NCBI GenBank assembly: GCA_028817435.1
Contig: JAPPPQ010000021.1
Span: forward strand, 1 to 64,000
Reading direction: 5' to 3'
Source: Deltaproteobacteria bacterium
GTDB taxonomy: Bacteria > Myxococcota_A > UBA9160 > UBA6930
DNA length: 64,000 nucleotides
Shown: positions 8,170-17,699 of the stretch, piece after piece
Position numbering within the stretch: the stretch's first letter is position 1
Layout of the letters: every line of letters begins with the position of its first letter
The notes under the pieces: model-generated
What the model was told of the DNA's origin: nothing
Seen by the model: only the letters and a program-made list of their open reading frames with translations
The model's database searches: none
Position numbers and translations under genes: made by a program

Positions 8170-9071
8170 TGCGCGGCATTGTGCTGGCCGGCGGCCTCGG
8201 CACGCGGCTCATGCCCACCACCCTGGCGGTGGGGAAGCAGCTGCTGCCCATTTACGACAAACCCACCATTTACTATCCGCTCAGCACGCTGGCCTGCGCG
8301 GGGGTGCGCGATATTTTGTTCATTACCCGCGCCGAAGATCGCGCCGCCACCGAGCGCCTGCTCGGCAATGGCTCGCAGTGGGGCATGCGCATTGAATACG
8401 CGCTGCAGCACGAGCCCCGAGGCATTGCGGACGCCTTTCTCATCGCCCGCAATTTTGTGGGCGGCGAGCGCTGCGTGCTGATTTTGGGCGACAACATTTT
8501 CCACGGCGAGGGCATGACCGCGCTGTTGCGAAGCGCGCGGGAGCGCAAGGAGGGCGCCACCGTCTTTGCGCGCCGCGTGCCGGATCCGGAGCGCTACGGA
8601 GTCGTGAGCATTGCACCCACGGGCCACGCCACGCGCATTGAGGAAAAGCCCGCCGCGCCGCAGAGCGACTGGGCGGTGACGGGGCTCTACTTTTACGACA
8701 ACGCGGTGCTCGATATTGCCGCGGGGCTTGCGCCCTCGGCGCGCGGCGAACTCGAAATCACCGATGTCAACGCGGCCTATCTGGAGCGCGGCCAGCTCTG
8801 CGTGGAGCGCATGGAAAGCGGCATTCACTGGTTCGATGTGGGCACCAACGACTCTTTTCTGGACGCCTCCATTTGGGTGCGCGACTGCGCGCGGCGCGGC
8901 GAGTGCGTGGGCGTGGTGGAAGCCGCGGCACTGCAACAGGGCTGGATCGGAGAATCCGAACTGCGCGCCGCCGCCCGGAGGCTCGGCAAAAGCGGCTACG
9001 GCGCAGCACTTGCGCGACTGATTTCCGCCGCTCCAGATTCGCCGTGCGGCGCGGGCGCGCGCTCCGCATGA
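8169..9071 (+). CDS. rfbA: Glucose-1-phosphate thymidylyltransferase
   Basis: Makes dTDP-glucose from dTTP and glucose-1-phosphate, the entry step of the rhamnose pathway. N-terminal signature GIVLAGGLGTRL, then KQLLPIYDKPTIYYPLS, ILGDNIFHG with the metal-binding Asp, RIEEKP and VTGLYFYD. The 300-residue length is normal. ATG overlaps the SDR stop (TGATG), and the end overlaps the glycosyltransferase start by 4 bases. Confidence 0.95.
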   Translation: MRGIVLAGGLGTRLMPTTLAVGKQLLPIYDKPTIYYPLSTLACAGVRDILFITRAEDRAATERLLGNGSQWGMRIEYALQHEPRGIADAFLIARNFVGGERCVLILGDNIFHGEGMTALLRSARERKEGATVFARRVPDPERYGVVSIAPTGHATRIEEKPAAPQSDWAVTGLYFYDNAVLDIAAGLAPSARGELEITDVNAAYLERGQLCVERMESGIHWFDVGTNDSFLDASIWVRDCARRGECVGVVEAAALQQGWIGESELRAAARRLGKSGYGAALARLISAAPDSPCGAGARSA

Positions 9072-10066
9072 GCGCCGCGCAGCAAACCGAAGCGCCGCCT
9101 GGGGGTGCGCCCCGGGTGCAGGTGCTGCTCTCCACTCACAACGGCGCGCGCTTTTTGCGCGAGCAACTCGACAGCATCTTCGCTCAGGATTGGCCCGCGC
9201 TCTCGCTGAAGGTGCGCGACGACGGCTCCAGCGACGACACCCGCGCCATCCTCTCGGAATACCAGGCCGCCGGCCGGTTGCAGGCCGAGTTCGGCCCGCG
9301 CCTCGGCGCGCTGCGGAGCTTCGCCCGGCTACTCGAAAACGCCGATGCAGATTGCGGCTACTTTGCGTTCAGCGACCAGGACGATGTGTGGCGGCCCGGC
9401 AAGATCCGCCGCGCCGTGCACTGCCTCGAAGCCGCCGCGGCAGAGCGCCGCAGCCCGCTTCCGCTGCTCTACGGCTGCCGCTCCACCATCACCGATGCGG
9501 CGCTGCGCCCGCGCGGCCTCACTCCGCTGCCGCGCCGCGGCCTCTCCTTTGCCAACGCGCTGGTCGAGAGCGTCCTGCCCGGCTCGACCATGCTGATGAA
9601 CCGGGCGGCGCGCGCGAAGATTGTGGAGCACGGCATTCCCGGCGAGGCGATTGACCACGACTGGTGGTGCTACCTCGCCGTCTCCGCCACCGGCCGCATC
9701 ATTTACGACCCCGCGCCGCAGCGGCTCTACCGGCAGCACGGCGGCAACCTCACCGGCCAGCCGGCCAGCGCCGCCGCGCGCCTCGCGCGCAAACTGCGCG
9801 TGGTGGGCAGCCTGCGCGCAGGCGCGGTGCGCAGGCTCATCTCGCAGGCGCGCGCCTTCCAGGCGCGCTTCGGCGGCGAGCTTTCGCCCAAAGATCGCCT
9901 GCGCCTCGCGCGGCTCTGCGATTGCCGGACGCCGCGCGCCACGCTGCGCTGCCTGCTCGGCCGCAGCGTGCAGCGCCAATCGGCACTCGATTCGCTGGCC
10001 TTGACGTTGCTGCTGCTCTTTTCTACCTTTCCGCAGGCTGCCTGGCGCAGCGGAGCGGCGAAATGA
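9068..10066 (+). CDS. Family 2 glycosyltransferase, rhamnosyltransferase-like
   Basis: 332 residues, GT-A fold. The N-terminus has VQVLLSTHNGARFLREQLDSI and RDDGSSDDT, then FSDQDDVW as the metal-binding DxD region, and DHDWWCYLAV near the acceptor site; these are features of rhamnosyltransferases that build O-antigens and rhamnans. It most likely adds rhamnose from the dTDP-rhamnose made by the adjoining genes, on the cytoplasmic face. Linkage and acceptor cannot be inferred. ATG overlaps the rfbA stop (ATGA). Confidence 0.88.
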   Translation: MSAAQQTEAPPGGAPRVQVLLSTHNGARFLREQLDSIFAQDWPALSLKVRDDGSSDDTRAILSEYQAAGRLQAEFGPRLGALRSFARLLENADADCGYFAFSDQDDVWRPGKIRRAVHCLEAAAAERRSPLPLLYGCRSTITDAALRPRGLTPLPRRGLSFANALVESVLPGSTMLMNRAARAKIVEHGIPGEAIDHDWWCYLAVSATGRIIYDPAPQRLYRQHGGNLTGQPASAAARLARKLRVVGSLRAGAVRRLISQARAFQARFGGELSPKDRLRLARLCDCRTPRATLRCLLGRSVQRQSALDSLALTLLLLFSTFPQAAWRSGAAK

Positions 10067-11463
10067 CTCACGCGGCTGAAGCGAGCGCGATGACCTCTCC
10101 CATCACCTGGGCAGATGGCAATTCCCGGCACTCATTTGCCTGCCGCGCCTGCGGTGTGAACGCTGGGCAATCCCATGTGCTGGACATTCCCAACCCGAAC
10201 GAGGATCTGCCGAAACTCCAGCTCTACCGATGCGGCCGTTGCGATTCCCTGAATTACGCACCTTTCCATATGCCACCCGAGATTCCCTGGGAACAGCGCA
10301 ATGACGAACAGCGGGAACACGCCCGCGCCTGCGTCAAATTCTATGTGGAGCAAGCCGCTGGCGTGGATACGCTGGCCTCAATGCTTTTTGCTATTCCGCA
10401 GCCCCTCAGAGACGCAGAGACGCGCTTTGTGGAAGTGGGCTGTGGATATGGCTTCTCGCTGGATATGGCCCGCCAGATGTTCGGCTGGGAGGCCATAGGC
10501 GTGGATCCGTCGACCATCGCCTTCCTCGGCGGCCAGCAACTTGGCGTGAACATTCTCAACGAATACATCGCACCCGGATTCCAACTGCCCGGCGGCCTTG
10601 GCGATGTGGTGCTCTGCGCCGAGGTAATTGAGCATATTGAGGAGCCACGGGATTTTCTCGCCTGCGTGAGCGGTTTGATTGCAGACGATGGCTATCTGCT
10701 GCTCACCACACCCGATGCCGATGGTTGCACGCCGCATCGGGCAGAATCCGATCTGCTGCCCATGCTCTCGCCCAGCTGTCATACCATGCTATTCAGCAAA
10801 CAGGCGCTCAAAGCGCTGCTGCAGCATATTGGATTCACCCACATTGATCTGCAATCGACTGGAAATACTTTACGGGCGCTGGCCAGCCGCAGTCCGAAAA
10901 CTCTGGCCAAAATCAATGCCCGTAGAGATGTCTCGCTCTACCTCCATTATCTGCGCGAGCGCAGCCAGACCCTCCCGGAAGGGACACCGGTGCAACACGG
11001 GCTGCTCTACCGGTGGTTCAAGGAGCTGGTGCAATTTGGCCTCTACGAAGAAGCCCTGCCTGTTTTCGAAAAACTCGCACGAAGCTATCAGCGCCGCTAT
11101 CGCGTGAATTTGATGAATCCAAATTCGGCAGCGCGGCTGCTGATCCGTGCGCCTCGCGCAAATTTCATGAGTTTCATGAATGCGGTTCCGATAAATCTCT
11201 GCGGCATCTTGTATTATCGGGGCATGATTGCACTGAACTTCGAAAATAACAAAATCCGGAGCCACTCCTACTTCCACAATGCAGAAGCGGTGGGAAGCAG
11301 CCTGATGAATTTTTTCCAGATGCACTCTATGTCCGACGGAGAAATTGCCAACCTGACTCTACTCGGCCGGGACCATGCCCATTTGTCGCAGAAACAGCTT
11401 GCTGCCATGCGCTGGTTGCAGATCACGCGCCAGAGAGTTCGCAACTTCCTCCGAAAGAATTGA
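10063..11463 (+). CDS. Class I SAM-dependent methyltransferase
   Basis: 466 residues. An N-terminal zinc-ribbon-like segment has two cysteine pairs (CRAC, then CGRC), followed by a Rossmann methyltransferase domain with FVEVGCGYGFSLDMA (motif I), GVDPS, VVLCAEVIEHIEEPRDFL and YLLLTTPDADG. The C-terminal 180 residues are helical and unrecognised. In this locus it probably methylates a sugar or caps the glycan chain. Codon use is visibly more AT-rich than in the flanking genes, suggesting separate acquisition. The ATG overlaps the glycosyltransferase stop by 4 bases. Confidence 0.82.
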   Translation: MTHAAEASAMTSPITWADGNSRHSFACRACGVNAGQSHVLDIPNPNEDLPKLQLYRCGRCDSLNYAPFHMPPEIPWEQRNDEQREHARACVKFYVEQAAGVDTLASMLFAIPQPLRDAETRFVEVGCGYGFSLDMARQMFGWEAIGVDPSTIAFLGGQQLGVNILNEYIAPGFQLPGGLGDVVLCAEVIEHIEEPRDFLACVSGLIADDGYLLLTTPDADGCTPHRAESDLLPMLSPSCHTMLFSKQALKALLQHIGFTHIDLQSTGNTLRALASRSPKTLAKINARRDVSLYLHYLRERSQTLPEGTPVQHGLLYRWFKELVQFGLYEEALPVFEKLARSYQRRYRVNLMNPNSAARLLIRAPRANFMSFMNAVPINLCGILYYRGMIALNFENNKIRSHSYFHNAEAVGSSLMNFFQMHSMSDGEIANLTLLGRDHAHLSQKQLAAMRWLQITRQRVRNFLRKN

Positions 11464-11478
11464 CAGAGCTGTGAAACC

Positions 11479-12528
11479 ATGAATCTGTTGCTTCGCGCGA
11501 AACGCCTGGCTGAAATCTTGTGGCGGGTGCTGCAGGTGACCGTGGCCTGGGGGGACCTCCTCCTCTCCAGAAAGAAGCCGCGCGACACCTTCCGCAAGGT
11601 GTGGAGCGGGGACGATCCCTGCGCCACGGCGCGGCGCGCCGTGTTGTTCTGCCACTTCGACAGACATGGCCGCATTGCCGACTATGTGGTCCACTATGTG
11701 CAGGAGCTGCGGGCGGCGGGCTTTCGCATCTATTTTCTGAGCAATTCCCCGAAAATTCAGGAATCCGAGATTGCGAAGGTTCTGCCCCATGTCTGCGAAG
11801 CCATCTGGCGCCGCAACATCGGATTCGACTTCGGGGCTTACAAGGACGGCATCACCCACCTGGCGGCGCGCGGCCTCACTGAACTCGATGGCCTGCTGCT
11901 GGCGAACGACAGTGTCTATGGCCCCCTGTTCCCGCTGCGCGAGACCTTTGAGCGGGGCGAGGCGCTGGGCACGGATTTCTGGGGAATCACCGACAGTTGG
12001 GAACGGCGCTGGCATTTGCAGTCCTACTTTCTCTACTTCGGCCGGCGGGCGCTGGAATCGCAGCACTTCCTTGATTTCTTCCTGCACAGCCTGCCCTATT
12101 TCCACACGCGCGAGGGACTGATCCGTTACGGCGAGGTGTTGCTCAGCACCTTCCTCTCCAAGGCCGGGCTCCGGAGCCGGGCCATCTTCGAATACAACGA
12201 TATCATCGCTCGCTTTATGCGCGGCGCAATCGGCAAGAAGAACCGAGCCTACCGGCGCCGGCGCACGATCCCATACAGTTATCCCACACAGAGCTTTCTG
12301 ATCGGCCGCATGGCCACCGACAACCCCGTGAACTCCACCCATTTCTTCTGGGATCTGCTGATCGGCTTGCGTTGCCCCTTCATCAAGCGCGACCTGCTCA
12401 GCTACAACCCCGGTCACATCGAGAACATCTACCTGTGGCAGAACCAGATCGCCCGGCACAGCGACTACGACACCGCGCTGATTGCGGATCACCTGAAGCT
12501 GACGAAGCGCCCCCGGCACTGGGCTTGA
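11479..12528 (+). CDS. Rhamnan synthesis protein F (RgpF) family protein
   Basis: 349 residues matching the RgpF family, found in rhamnose-polysaccharide loci where members act as glycosyltransferases. Recognisable segments: AVLFCHFDRHGRIADYV near residue 55, NIGFDFGAYKDGI, LLANDSVYGPLFPL, FWGITDS and SYFLYFGRRAL, and NPVNSTHFFWDLLI near the end. No cleavable signal is evident. The next-door rfb genes and rhamnosyltransferase support a shared role in building a rhamnose-rich surface glycan. Start ATG lies 15 bases after the methyltransferase stop. Confidence 0.85.
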   Translation: MNLLLRAKRLAEILWRVLQVTVAWGDLLLSRKKPRDTFRKVWSGDDPCATARRAVLFCHFDRHGRIADYVVHYVQELRAAGFRIYFLSNSPKIQESEIAKVLPHVCEAIWRRNIGFDFGAYKDGITHLAARGLTELDGLLLANDSVYGPLFPLRETFERGEALGTDFWGITDSWERRWHLQSYFLYFGRRALESQHFLDFFLHSLPYFHTREGLIRYGEVLLSTFLSKAGLRSRAIFEYNDIIARFMRGAIGKKNRAYRRRRTIPYSYPTQSFLIGRMATDNPVNSTHFFWDLLIGLRCPFIKRDLLSYNPGHIENIYLWQNQIARHSDYDTALIADHLKLTKRPRHWA

Positions 12529-12559
12529 TTTTTGCGGGGTATTTCCAAAACTTTCCGGC

Positions 12560-13021
12560 ATGGCCGAAATCGAACTGGTGGACGCCGCCTCGCTGGCCCT
12601 GTTCGGCGTGGCCGCCCTGCGCGGGCTCTTCCGGGGCGCCATGCGCGAGGCATTCACGCTGGCCGCCGTGGCCGCGGCCTTCATCTGCGTGTGGATTTTC
12701 GCTGGCACCGTGGCCGCCTGGCTGCTCTCGCTCTGGCCGGACGATCTCTCGCAGACGCTGGCGCACATTCTGGCGGGCGTGGCGCTGGCCCTCACCGCTC
12801 TGCTGGCCGTGAGCGCGCTGGGGCGGAAGCTGCGAAACGGCATGCACGCCATGGGCCTGGGCGCTCTGGACCGCATATTCGGCGGCTGCCTCGGCGCAGC
12901 CGAAGGCGCTCTGCTCTGGGCCGTCGCCATGACGGTGGCAGTCAAATTGCCGATACTCGAAAAGCTGCTCGAAGACAGCCGGAGTCTGGGCTTCTACGAA
13001 GGCTTCATCGGCAACGGCTGA
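12560..13021 (+). CDS. CvpA family membrane protein
   Basis: 153 residues with four hydrophobic segments and the CvpA pattern: a short N-terminus, LRGLFRGAMREAFTLAAVAAAF, and the conserved LGALDRIFGGCLGAAEGALL in the third quarter. CvpA is an inner-membrane protein first linked to colicin V production and often found beside purF. Here it lies at the end of the polysaccharide region, converging with ispG (3 bases between stops). The biochemical role is unknown. Confidence 0.82.
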   Translation: MAEIELVDAASLALFGVAALRGLFRGAMREAFTLAAVAAAFICVWIFAGTVAAWLLSLWPDDLSQTLAHILAGVALALTALLAVSALGRKLRNGMHAMGLGALDRIFGGCLGAAEGALLWAVAMTVAVKLPILEKLLEDSRSLGFYEGFIGNG

Positions 13022-13024
13022 GCG

Positions 13025-14968
13025 TCAGGGATCGCGCCAGCGGCCGTGCTGGCGAATCAGCTCGACCAGGCGCGCGGGGGCTTGTGCGGCGGGCACATTG
13101 CGCACCACCCGCGCGCGGCCCGCGTAAAGATCCACCAGGCCCGCGCCCGAGCCCACATAGCCGAAGTCGGCGTCGGCCATTTCGCCGGGGCCGTTGACTA
13201 TGCAGCCCATGACGGCGATTTTGAGGCCGGCCAGATGCCCGGTGGCCGCCTTCACCCGGGCCGTCGTCTCCTCCAGGTCGAAGAGCGTCCGCCCGCAAGA
13301 GGGGCAGGAGATGAACTCGGTCCAGGAGGTGCGCAGCCGCGCGCCCTGCAGAATGCGGTAGGCGAGGGAGACATCCCGCGCCAGTGAGCCGAAGCCGCCC
13401 AGCGACACCAGATCGCCGATGCCGTCGCAGAGCAGCGCGCCGAGCTGCGCCGCCGCGCGCAGCAGCTCCGCCTCTGCATCGGCAGGCTGCGCGCGAGAGA
13501 AGCGCGGCGAATGCTTCGCGACGGAGAAGCGCAGCGCCAGCGGCGGCGGCGCGGCGGATTCGAGCCGCGCCGCAAGACGCCGCGCAGCGTGCACCAGCTC
13601 CGGCCCCGCTACGCCGAAGATTGCGCCGGACTCGCACGCCTCCACATCGGCGGCTTCCGGCGCAGCGGGCAGCAGGATGACCCGCGAGGCCGCCTGCGCC
13701 GCGGCCTTGGCGCAGTGCGGCGGCGCCCACGCCGAAAGCGGCAGCGCAATCCCCTGCCGCGCGAGAGACTCGCCGAGCGCGGCGGCGCGCCGGGCCTCCG
13801 CCTCGTCCCGCACCGAAACGCCCAGCCCCTCGCAGCGCAGGCCCTGCTCCCGCGCGCCCAGCTCGCCGAGTTGCGCAGCGATCTCGCGCGCCGCGGCCTC
13901 CGCATCCGGCGGCGGCGCGCCGAGCCACGCCTCGACGCGCACCGGCTGCCCGCCGCCCACATCGCCCAGCGCCCGCGACGGCCGCCGCGCAAACTCAGCC
14001 GGCGCGGCGGAAGAAGCCCCCGCCGCCACGCGCAAACCAGCCGCGGCCGCAGGCGGCGTCTTGCCCGGCGCGGTGGCCGCGCGCGGCGGCGCGCAGGCGG
14101 CGCGGGCGTCGTAGTGGCGGGCCAGCGCGCGGGCTACGGGAATTTCGCGCAGCGGATCCTCGGTCAGCGAAACGCGCAGCGTGTCGCCGATACCGTCCTC
14201 CAGCAGCGCGCCAATGCCAATGGCGCTCTTGATGCGGCCGTCCTCGCCATCGCCGGCTTCGGTCACGCCCAGGTGCAGGGGATAGGAGGGCGCGTCCAAA
14301 CCGCCCGCGCGCTCGGCCAAACGCGCAACCAAAAGCCGGTAGGCGCGAATCGCCACCTGCGCGTTGCTCGATTTCATGCTGAAGATCACATCGCGGAAGC
14401 CCTCGTCCTCGCAGACATCCAGAAACTCCAGCGCGCTCTCCACCATGCCGCGCGGCGTATCGCCGAAGCGGTTGAGAATGCGGTCCGAGAGCGAGCCGTG
14501 GTTTGCGCCAATGCGCAGCGCGCGGCCGAGCTCGCGGCAGCGCCGCAACAGCGGGCGAAAGCGCTGCGCCACGCGCTCCAGTTCCTCCGCATACTGCGCG
14601 TCGCTGTATTCGCGCACCTCGAAGCGCTTGCGGTCTGCATAGTTGCCGGGGTTGATGCGCACCTTCTCCACATGCAGGGCGGCTTCCAGCGCCGCGTTGG
14701 GTGTGAAGTGAATGTCGGCCACCAGCGGAACGCGCACGCCGCGGCGGCGCAGCGCCGCGGCAATCTCGCCCAGCGCGCGGGCCTCGCGCAGCCCCGGCGC
14801 GGTAATGCGGACAATCTCGCAACCCGCCCCGGCCAAACGCTCGGCCTGTTCGGTGGTGGCGGCCACATCCAGCGTGTTCGTCGTGGTCATGGACTGCAGG
14901 CGCAACGGGTTCGCGCCGCCAACACCCACATCGCCCACGCGAACCTCGAAGGTGGGGCGGCGGCTCAC
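13025..14968 (-). CDS. ispG: 4-hydroxy-3-methylbut-2-enyl diphosphate synthase, long form
   Basis: MEP-pathway enzyme converting MEcPP to HMBPP with a [4Fe-4S] cluster. The N-terminal TIM barrel is clear (LRLQSMTTTNT, VPLVADIHFTPNAAL, VEKVRINPGNYADRKR). Cluster ligands are C555, C558, C589 and E596. At 647 residues it is the long form: about 230 extra residues, low-complexity then barrel-like, lie between the two catalytic domains, as in plant, chlamydial and Bacteroidota enzymes. Most proteobacterial IspG are near 370-420 residues. The GTG start overlaps the alaS stop by 4 bases. The reductant is not encoded nearby. Confidence 0.92.
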   Translation of the reverse strand: MSRRPTFEVRVGDVGVGGANPLRLQSMTTTNTLDVAATTEQAERLAGAGCEIVRITAPGLREARALGEIAAALRRRGVRVPLVADIHFTPNAALEAALHVEKVRINPGNYADRKRFEVREYSDAQYAEELERVAQRFRPLLRRCRELGRALRIGANHGSLSDRILNRFGDTPRGMVESALEFLDVCEDEGFRDVIFSMKSSNAQVAIRAYRLLVARLAERAGGLDAPSYPLHLGVTEAGDGEDGRIKSAIGIGALLEDGIGDTLRVSLTEDPLREIPVARALARHYDARAACAPPRAATAPGKTPPAAAAGLRVAAGASSAAPAEFARRPSRALGDVGGGQPVRVEAWLGAPPPDAEAAAREIAAQLGELGAREQGLRCEGLGVSVRDEAEARRAAALGESLARQGIALPLSAWAPPHCAKAAAQAASRVILLPAAPEAADVEACESGAIFGVAGPELVHAARRLAARLESAAPPPLALRFSVAKHSPRFSRAQPADAEAELLRAAAQLGALLCDGIGDLVSLGGFGSLARDVSLAYRILQGARLRTSWTEFISCPSCGRTLFDLEETTARVKAATGHLAGLKIAVMGCIVNGPGEMADADFGYVGSGAGLVDLYAGRARVVRNVPAAQAPARLVELIRQHGRWRDP

Positions 14969-17598
14969 GCGGCGGCCCCGGCCAGCTCGAAGAGACGCTG
15001 GCAGGCGGCTGCGAGCTTTTCGGGCCGTGCGCCGCCGGCCTGCGCGAAATCGGCGCGGCCGCCGCCGCGCCCACCGGCGGCCGCCGCTACCTCGCGCAAC
15101 AGCGCGCCGGCGTCAAAGCGCCCCTTCAAATCGGCGGTAATGCCAAGGGCCAGCGCGGCGCTCCCTTCGCTCTCAGAGACGGCGAGCACAATGCGGCTGC
15201 CGCCGCCGCCGCGCAGATCGTCCACCACGGCGCGCAACTCTTTCGCAGCGAGTCCGGGGGTGCGGCGGATCATGACGCGCAGCCCGGCAATCTCGCGCTC
15301 TTCCTGCTGCGAGGCAGAGTCCGCCGCGCCGCGCCGCAGCTCGGCGAGCTGCTGCTGCGCCTGGCCTCGCTCGGCGAGCAGCTTCTCAATGCGCTGCGGC
15401 AGCTCTGCGTAGTTGGCGGGCGCGGTGCGCAGCAGCTCGCCCACGCGCTGCAGAATGTGCTGCTGCGCGCGCAAATGCCGCAGCGCGCCCTGCCCGGTCT
15501 GCGCCTCAATGCGACGGACTCCGGCCGCAATGCCGGACTCCGAGACGATCTTGAAGAGCCCGATTTCGCCGCTGCTCTGCGCGTGGGTGCCGCCGCAGAG
15601 CTCGCTCGACACCTCGCCGAAGCTGACGACGCGCACATCCTCGCCGTATTTCTCCTCGAAGAGCGCGACTGCGCCCGCAGCCAGCGCATCCTGGTAACCC
15701 ATGCGCTGCACCCGGGACGGCGCGTTCTGCAAAATCCACTCGTTCACCAGATCCTCAATGCGCTCAATCTGCTCTTCGCTGAGCGGCGCATCGTGGGTGA
15801 AATCGAAGCGCAGGCGATCCGGCGCAACCAGCGAGCCCTGCTGCAGGGCCTGCGGGCCAATTACCTGGTGCAGCGCGGCGTGCAGCAGGTGCGTGCCGGA
15901 GTGATTGCGCACGGTGGCGGCGCGCGCGCCGGCGTCTACCGAGAGCCGCGCGGATTCTCCGGCGCGCACGCAGCCGGTCTCCACCACGCCGCGATGCACG
16001 ACGAGATCGCCGGCGGGGCGCAGGGTGTCGGCAATGCGCACGCGGCCGGAAGCGGTCTCGATTGCGCCGCGGTCGCCCACCTGTCCGCCGCCCTCGGCGT
16101 AAAAGGGCGTCTCGCTCACCACCACTTCCACCTCGCTGCCGGATTCGGCGCAATCCACCGGGGCGGAATTCACCAGCAGCGCCTGCACCGGCGATTCGCA
16201 TTCCAGCGCCTCGTAGCCCACGAACTCGCTGGCGAGTTCCGCCGCCATGCGCCCATACACTTGAGCGACGCCGGCGTCTCCGCTGCCGCGCCAGGCTTCG
16301 CGGGAGCGCGCGCGCTGCGCCTCCATTTCCCGGGCAAAAGCCTCCTGGCCGGCGGCGAGCCCGTGACCCGCGAGAATGTCCTGGGTCAGGTCGAGGGGAA
16401 AGCCGTAGGTGTCGTAGAGCTTGAAGGCCAGCGCGCCGGGCAGCGCAGCGCCGTTCTGCGCTTTGATCTCGGCAATCTCCGCCTCGAGAAGCTGCAGGCC
16501 CTTTCCCAATGTGGCGAGAAAGCGCTCCTCTTCGCGGCGCACGCGCTCGCGGATGAAATCGCGGCGGCGGATCAATTCGGGAAAAGCGCCGCCCATCGCA
16601 TCCGTCACCGCATCGGTAACGGCGCAGAGAAATGGCCCCTTGAGGCCGAGCAGCACGCCGTGGCGCATGGCGCGGCGCAAAATGCGGCGCAGCACATAGC
16701 CGCGCCCGCCATTGGAGGGCAGCACGCCATCGCCCACCAAAAAGGCCGTGGCGCGGGCGTGATCTGCCACCACGCGCAGCGAGATGTCGTGCTGCGCATC
16801 GCCGCCAAAGGACACGCCGGAGAGATCCTGCACCCGCGCCAGAATGGGCGCGAAGAGATCGGTGCCGTAGTTGTCGCGCGCGCCCTGCAATATCTGGCAG
16901 AGCCGTTCGAGTCCCGCGCCGGTATCCACCGAAGGCTTGGGCAGCGGCCGGCGCGCGCCCTTCGCATCGCGCTCAAACTGCATGAAGACGAGGTTCCAGA
17001 ATTCCAGAAAGCGCCCCGAGTCGCTGCCGGGATCGTCATCCGGGACGCCGGGCAGCGGCCCGCGGTCCAGATGAATCTCGCTGCAGGGACCGCAGGGGCC
17101 GGTTTCGCCCATGCTCCAGAAGTTCTCGCTCTCGCCCAGGCGGTAGATTTTGTGGGGCGGCAGGCCCACCTCGCGCTCCCAAATCTCCGCCGCCTCGTCG
17201 TCCTCGCGGAACACGGAAACCACCAGATCCTCGGCGGCGAGTCCGAAGCGCTGCGTCACCAGTTCCCATGCGAAGAGAATCGCCTCGCGCTTGAAGTAAT
17301 CGCCGAAGGAGAAATTGCCGAGCATTTCGAAGAAGGTGTGGTGGCGCGGGCTCTTCCCCACCTCTTCCAGATCGTTGTGCTTGCCCGAAACGCGCATGCA
17401 CTTTTGGCTGCCCGTGGCCCGCGCGGCCGGCGGCGCTTCCTCTCCCAGAAACATGCGCTTGAAGGGCACCATGCCCGCGTTCACAAACAGCAGCGAGGGA
17501 TCGGATTCCGGCACCAGCGAGGCGCTCGCCACCCGCCGGTGCCCCCTCTCCTCGAAAAACGAGAGAAAAGTCTCGCGGATCTGTTCGGCGCTCTGCAC
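14965..17598 (-). CDS. alaS: Alanyl-tRNA synthetase
   Basis: Charges tRNA-Ala and edits misacylated Ser/Gly. Catalytic core motifs: SLLFVNAGMVPFKRMFLG, KCMRVSGKHNDLEEVG and HHTFFEMLGNFSFGDYFK. The editing domain has NHSGTHLLHAALH with the zinc HxxxH, and CGGTHAQSSGEIG. The C-terminal C-Ala region is present (REVAAAAGGRGGGRADFAQAGG). The GTG at 17598 gives 877 residues beginning VQSAEQIRETFLSFF, matching the family; an upstream in-frame extension has no homology. It lies 101 bases behind recA with no recX between them, and ends overlapping ispG. Confidence 0.95.
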   Translation of the reverse strand: MQSAEQIRETFLSFFEERGHRRVASASLVPESDPSLLFVNAGMVPFKRMFLGEEAPPAARATGSQKCMRVSGKHNDLEEVGKSPRHHTFFEMLGNFSFGDYFKREAILFAWELVTQRFGLAAEDLVVSVFREDDEAAEIWEREVGLPPHKIYRLGESENFWSMGETGPCGPCSEIHLDRGPLPGVPDDDPGSDSGRFLEFWNLVFMQFERDAKGARRPLPKPSVDTGAGLERLCQILQGARDNYGTDLFAPILARVQDLSGVSFGGDAQHDISLRVVADHARATAFLVGDGVLPSNGGRGYVLRRILRRAMRHGVLLGLKGPFLCAVTDAVTDAMGGAFPELIRRRDFIRERVRREEERFLATLGKGLQLLEAEIAEIKAQNGAALPGALAFKLYDTYGFPLDLTQDILAGHGLAAGQEAFAREMEAQRARSREAWRGSGDAGVAQVYGRMAAELASEFVGYEALECESPVQALLVNSAPVDCAESGSEVEVVVSETPFYAEGGGQVGDRGAIETASGRVRIADTLRPAGDLVVHRGVVETGCVRAGESARLSVDAGARAATVRNHSGTHLLHAALHQVIGPQALQQGSLVAPDRLRFDFTHDAPLSEEQIERIEDLVNEWILQNAPSRVQRMGYQDALAAGAVALFEEKYGEDVRVVSFGEVSSELCGGTHAQSSGEIGLFKIVSESGIAAGVRRIEAQTGQGALRHLRAQQHILQRVGELLRTAPANYAELPQRIEKLLAERGQAQQQLAELRRGAADSASQQEEREIAGLRVMIRRTPGLAAKELRAVVDDLRGGGGSRIVLAVSESEGSAALALGITADLKGRFDAGALLREVAAAAGGRGGGRADFAQAGGARPEKLAAACQRLFELAGAAA

Positions 17599-17655
17599 AG
17601 GCGGAAGATACCCAATTTCGCAGCGCTTCCGCCCAGCGGCCCCGCCGGGCCGCCG

Positions 17656-17680
17656 CCGCCTTCGCAATGGGCGAAGGCGG
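17656..17680 (-). terminator. Perfect 10-bp stem-loop between recA and alaS
   Basis: Arms 17656-17665 and 17671-17680 are perfectly complementary with a 5-base loop. It lies 20 bases past the recA stop on the minus strand. There is no T-run, so it may be a weak terminator or attenuator lowering alaS transcription relative to recA, or an mRNA 3'-end stabiliser. Confidence 0.45.
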
Positions 17681-17699
17681 GGCGGCGGAGGAGGCGGGG

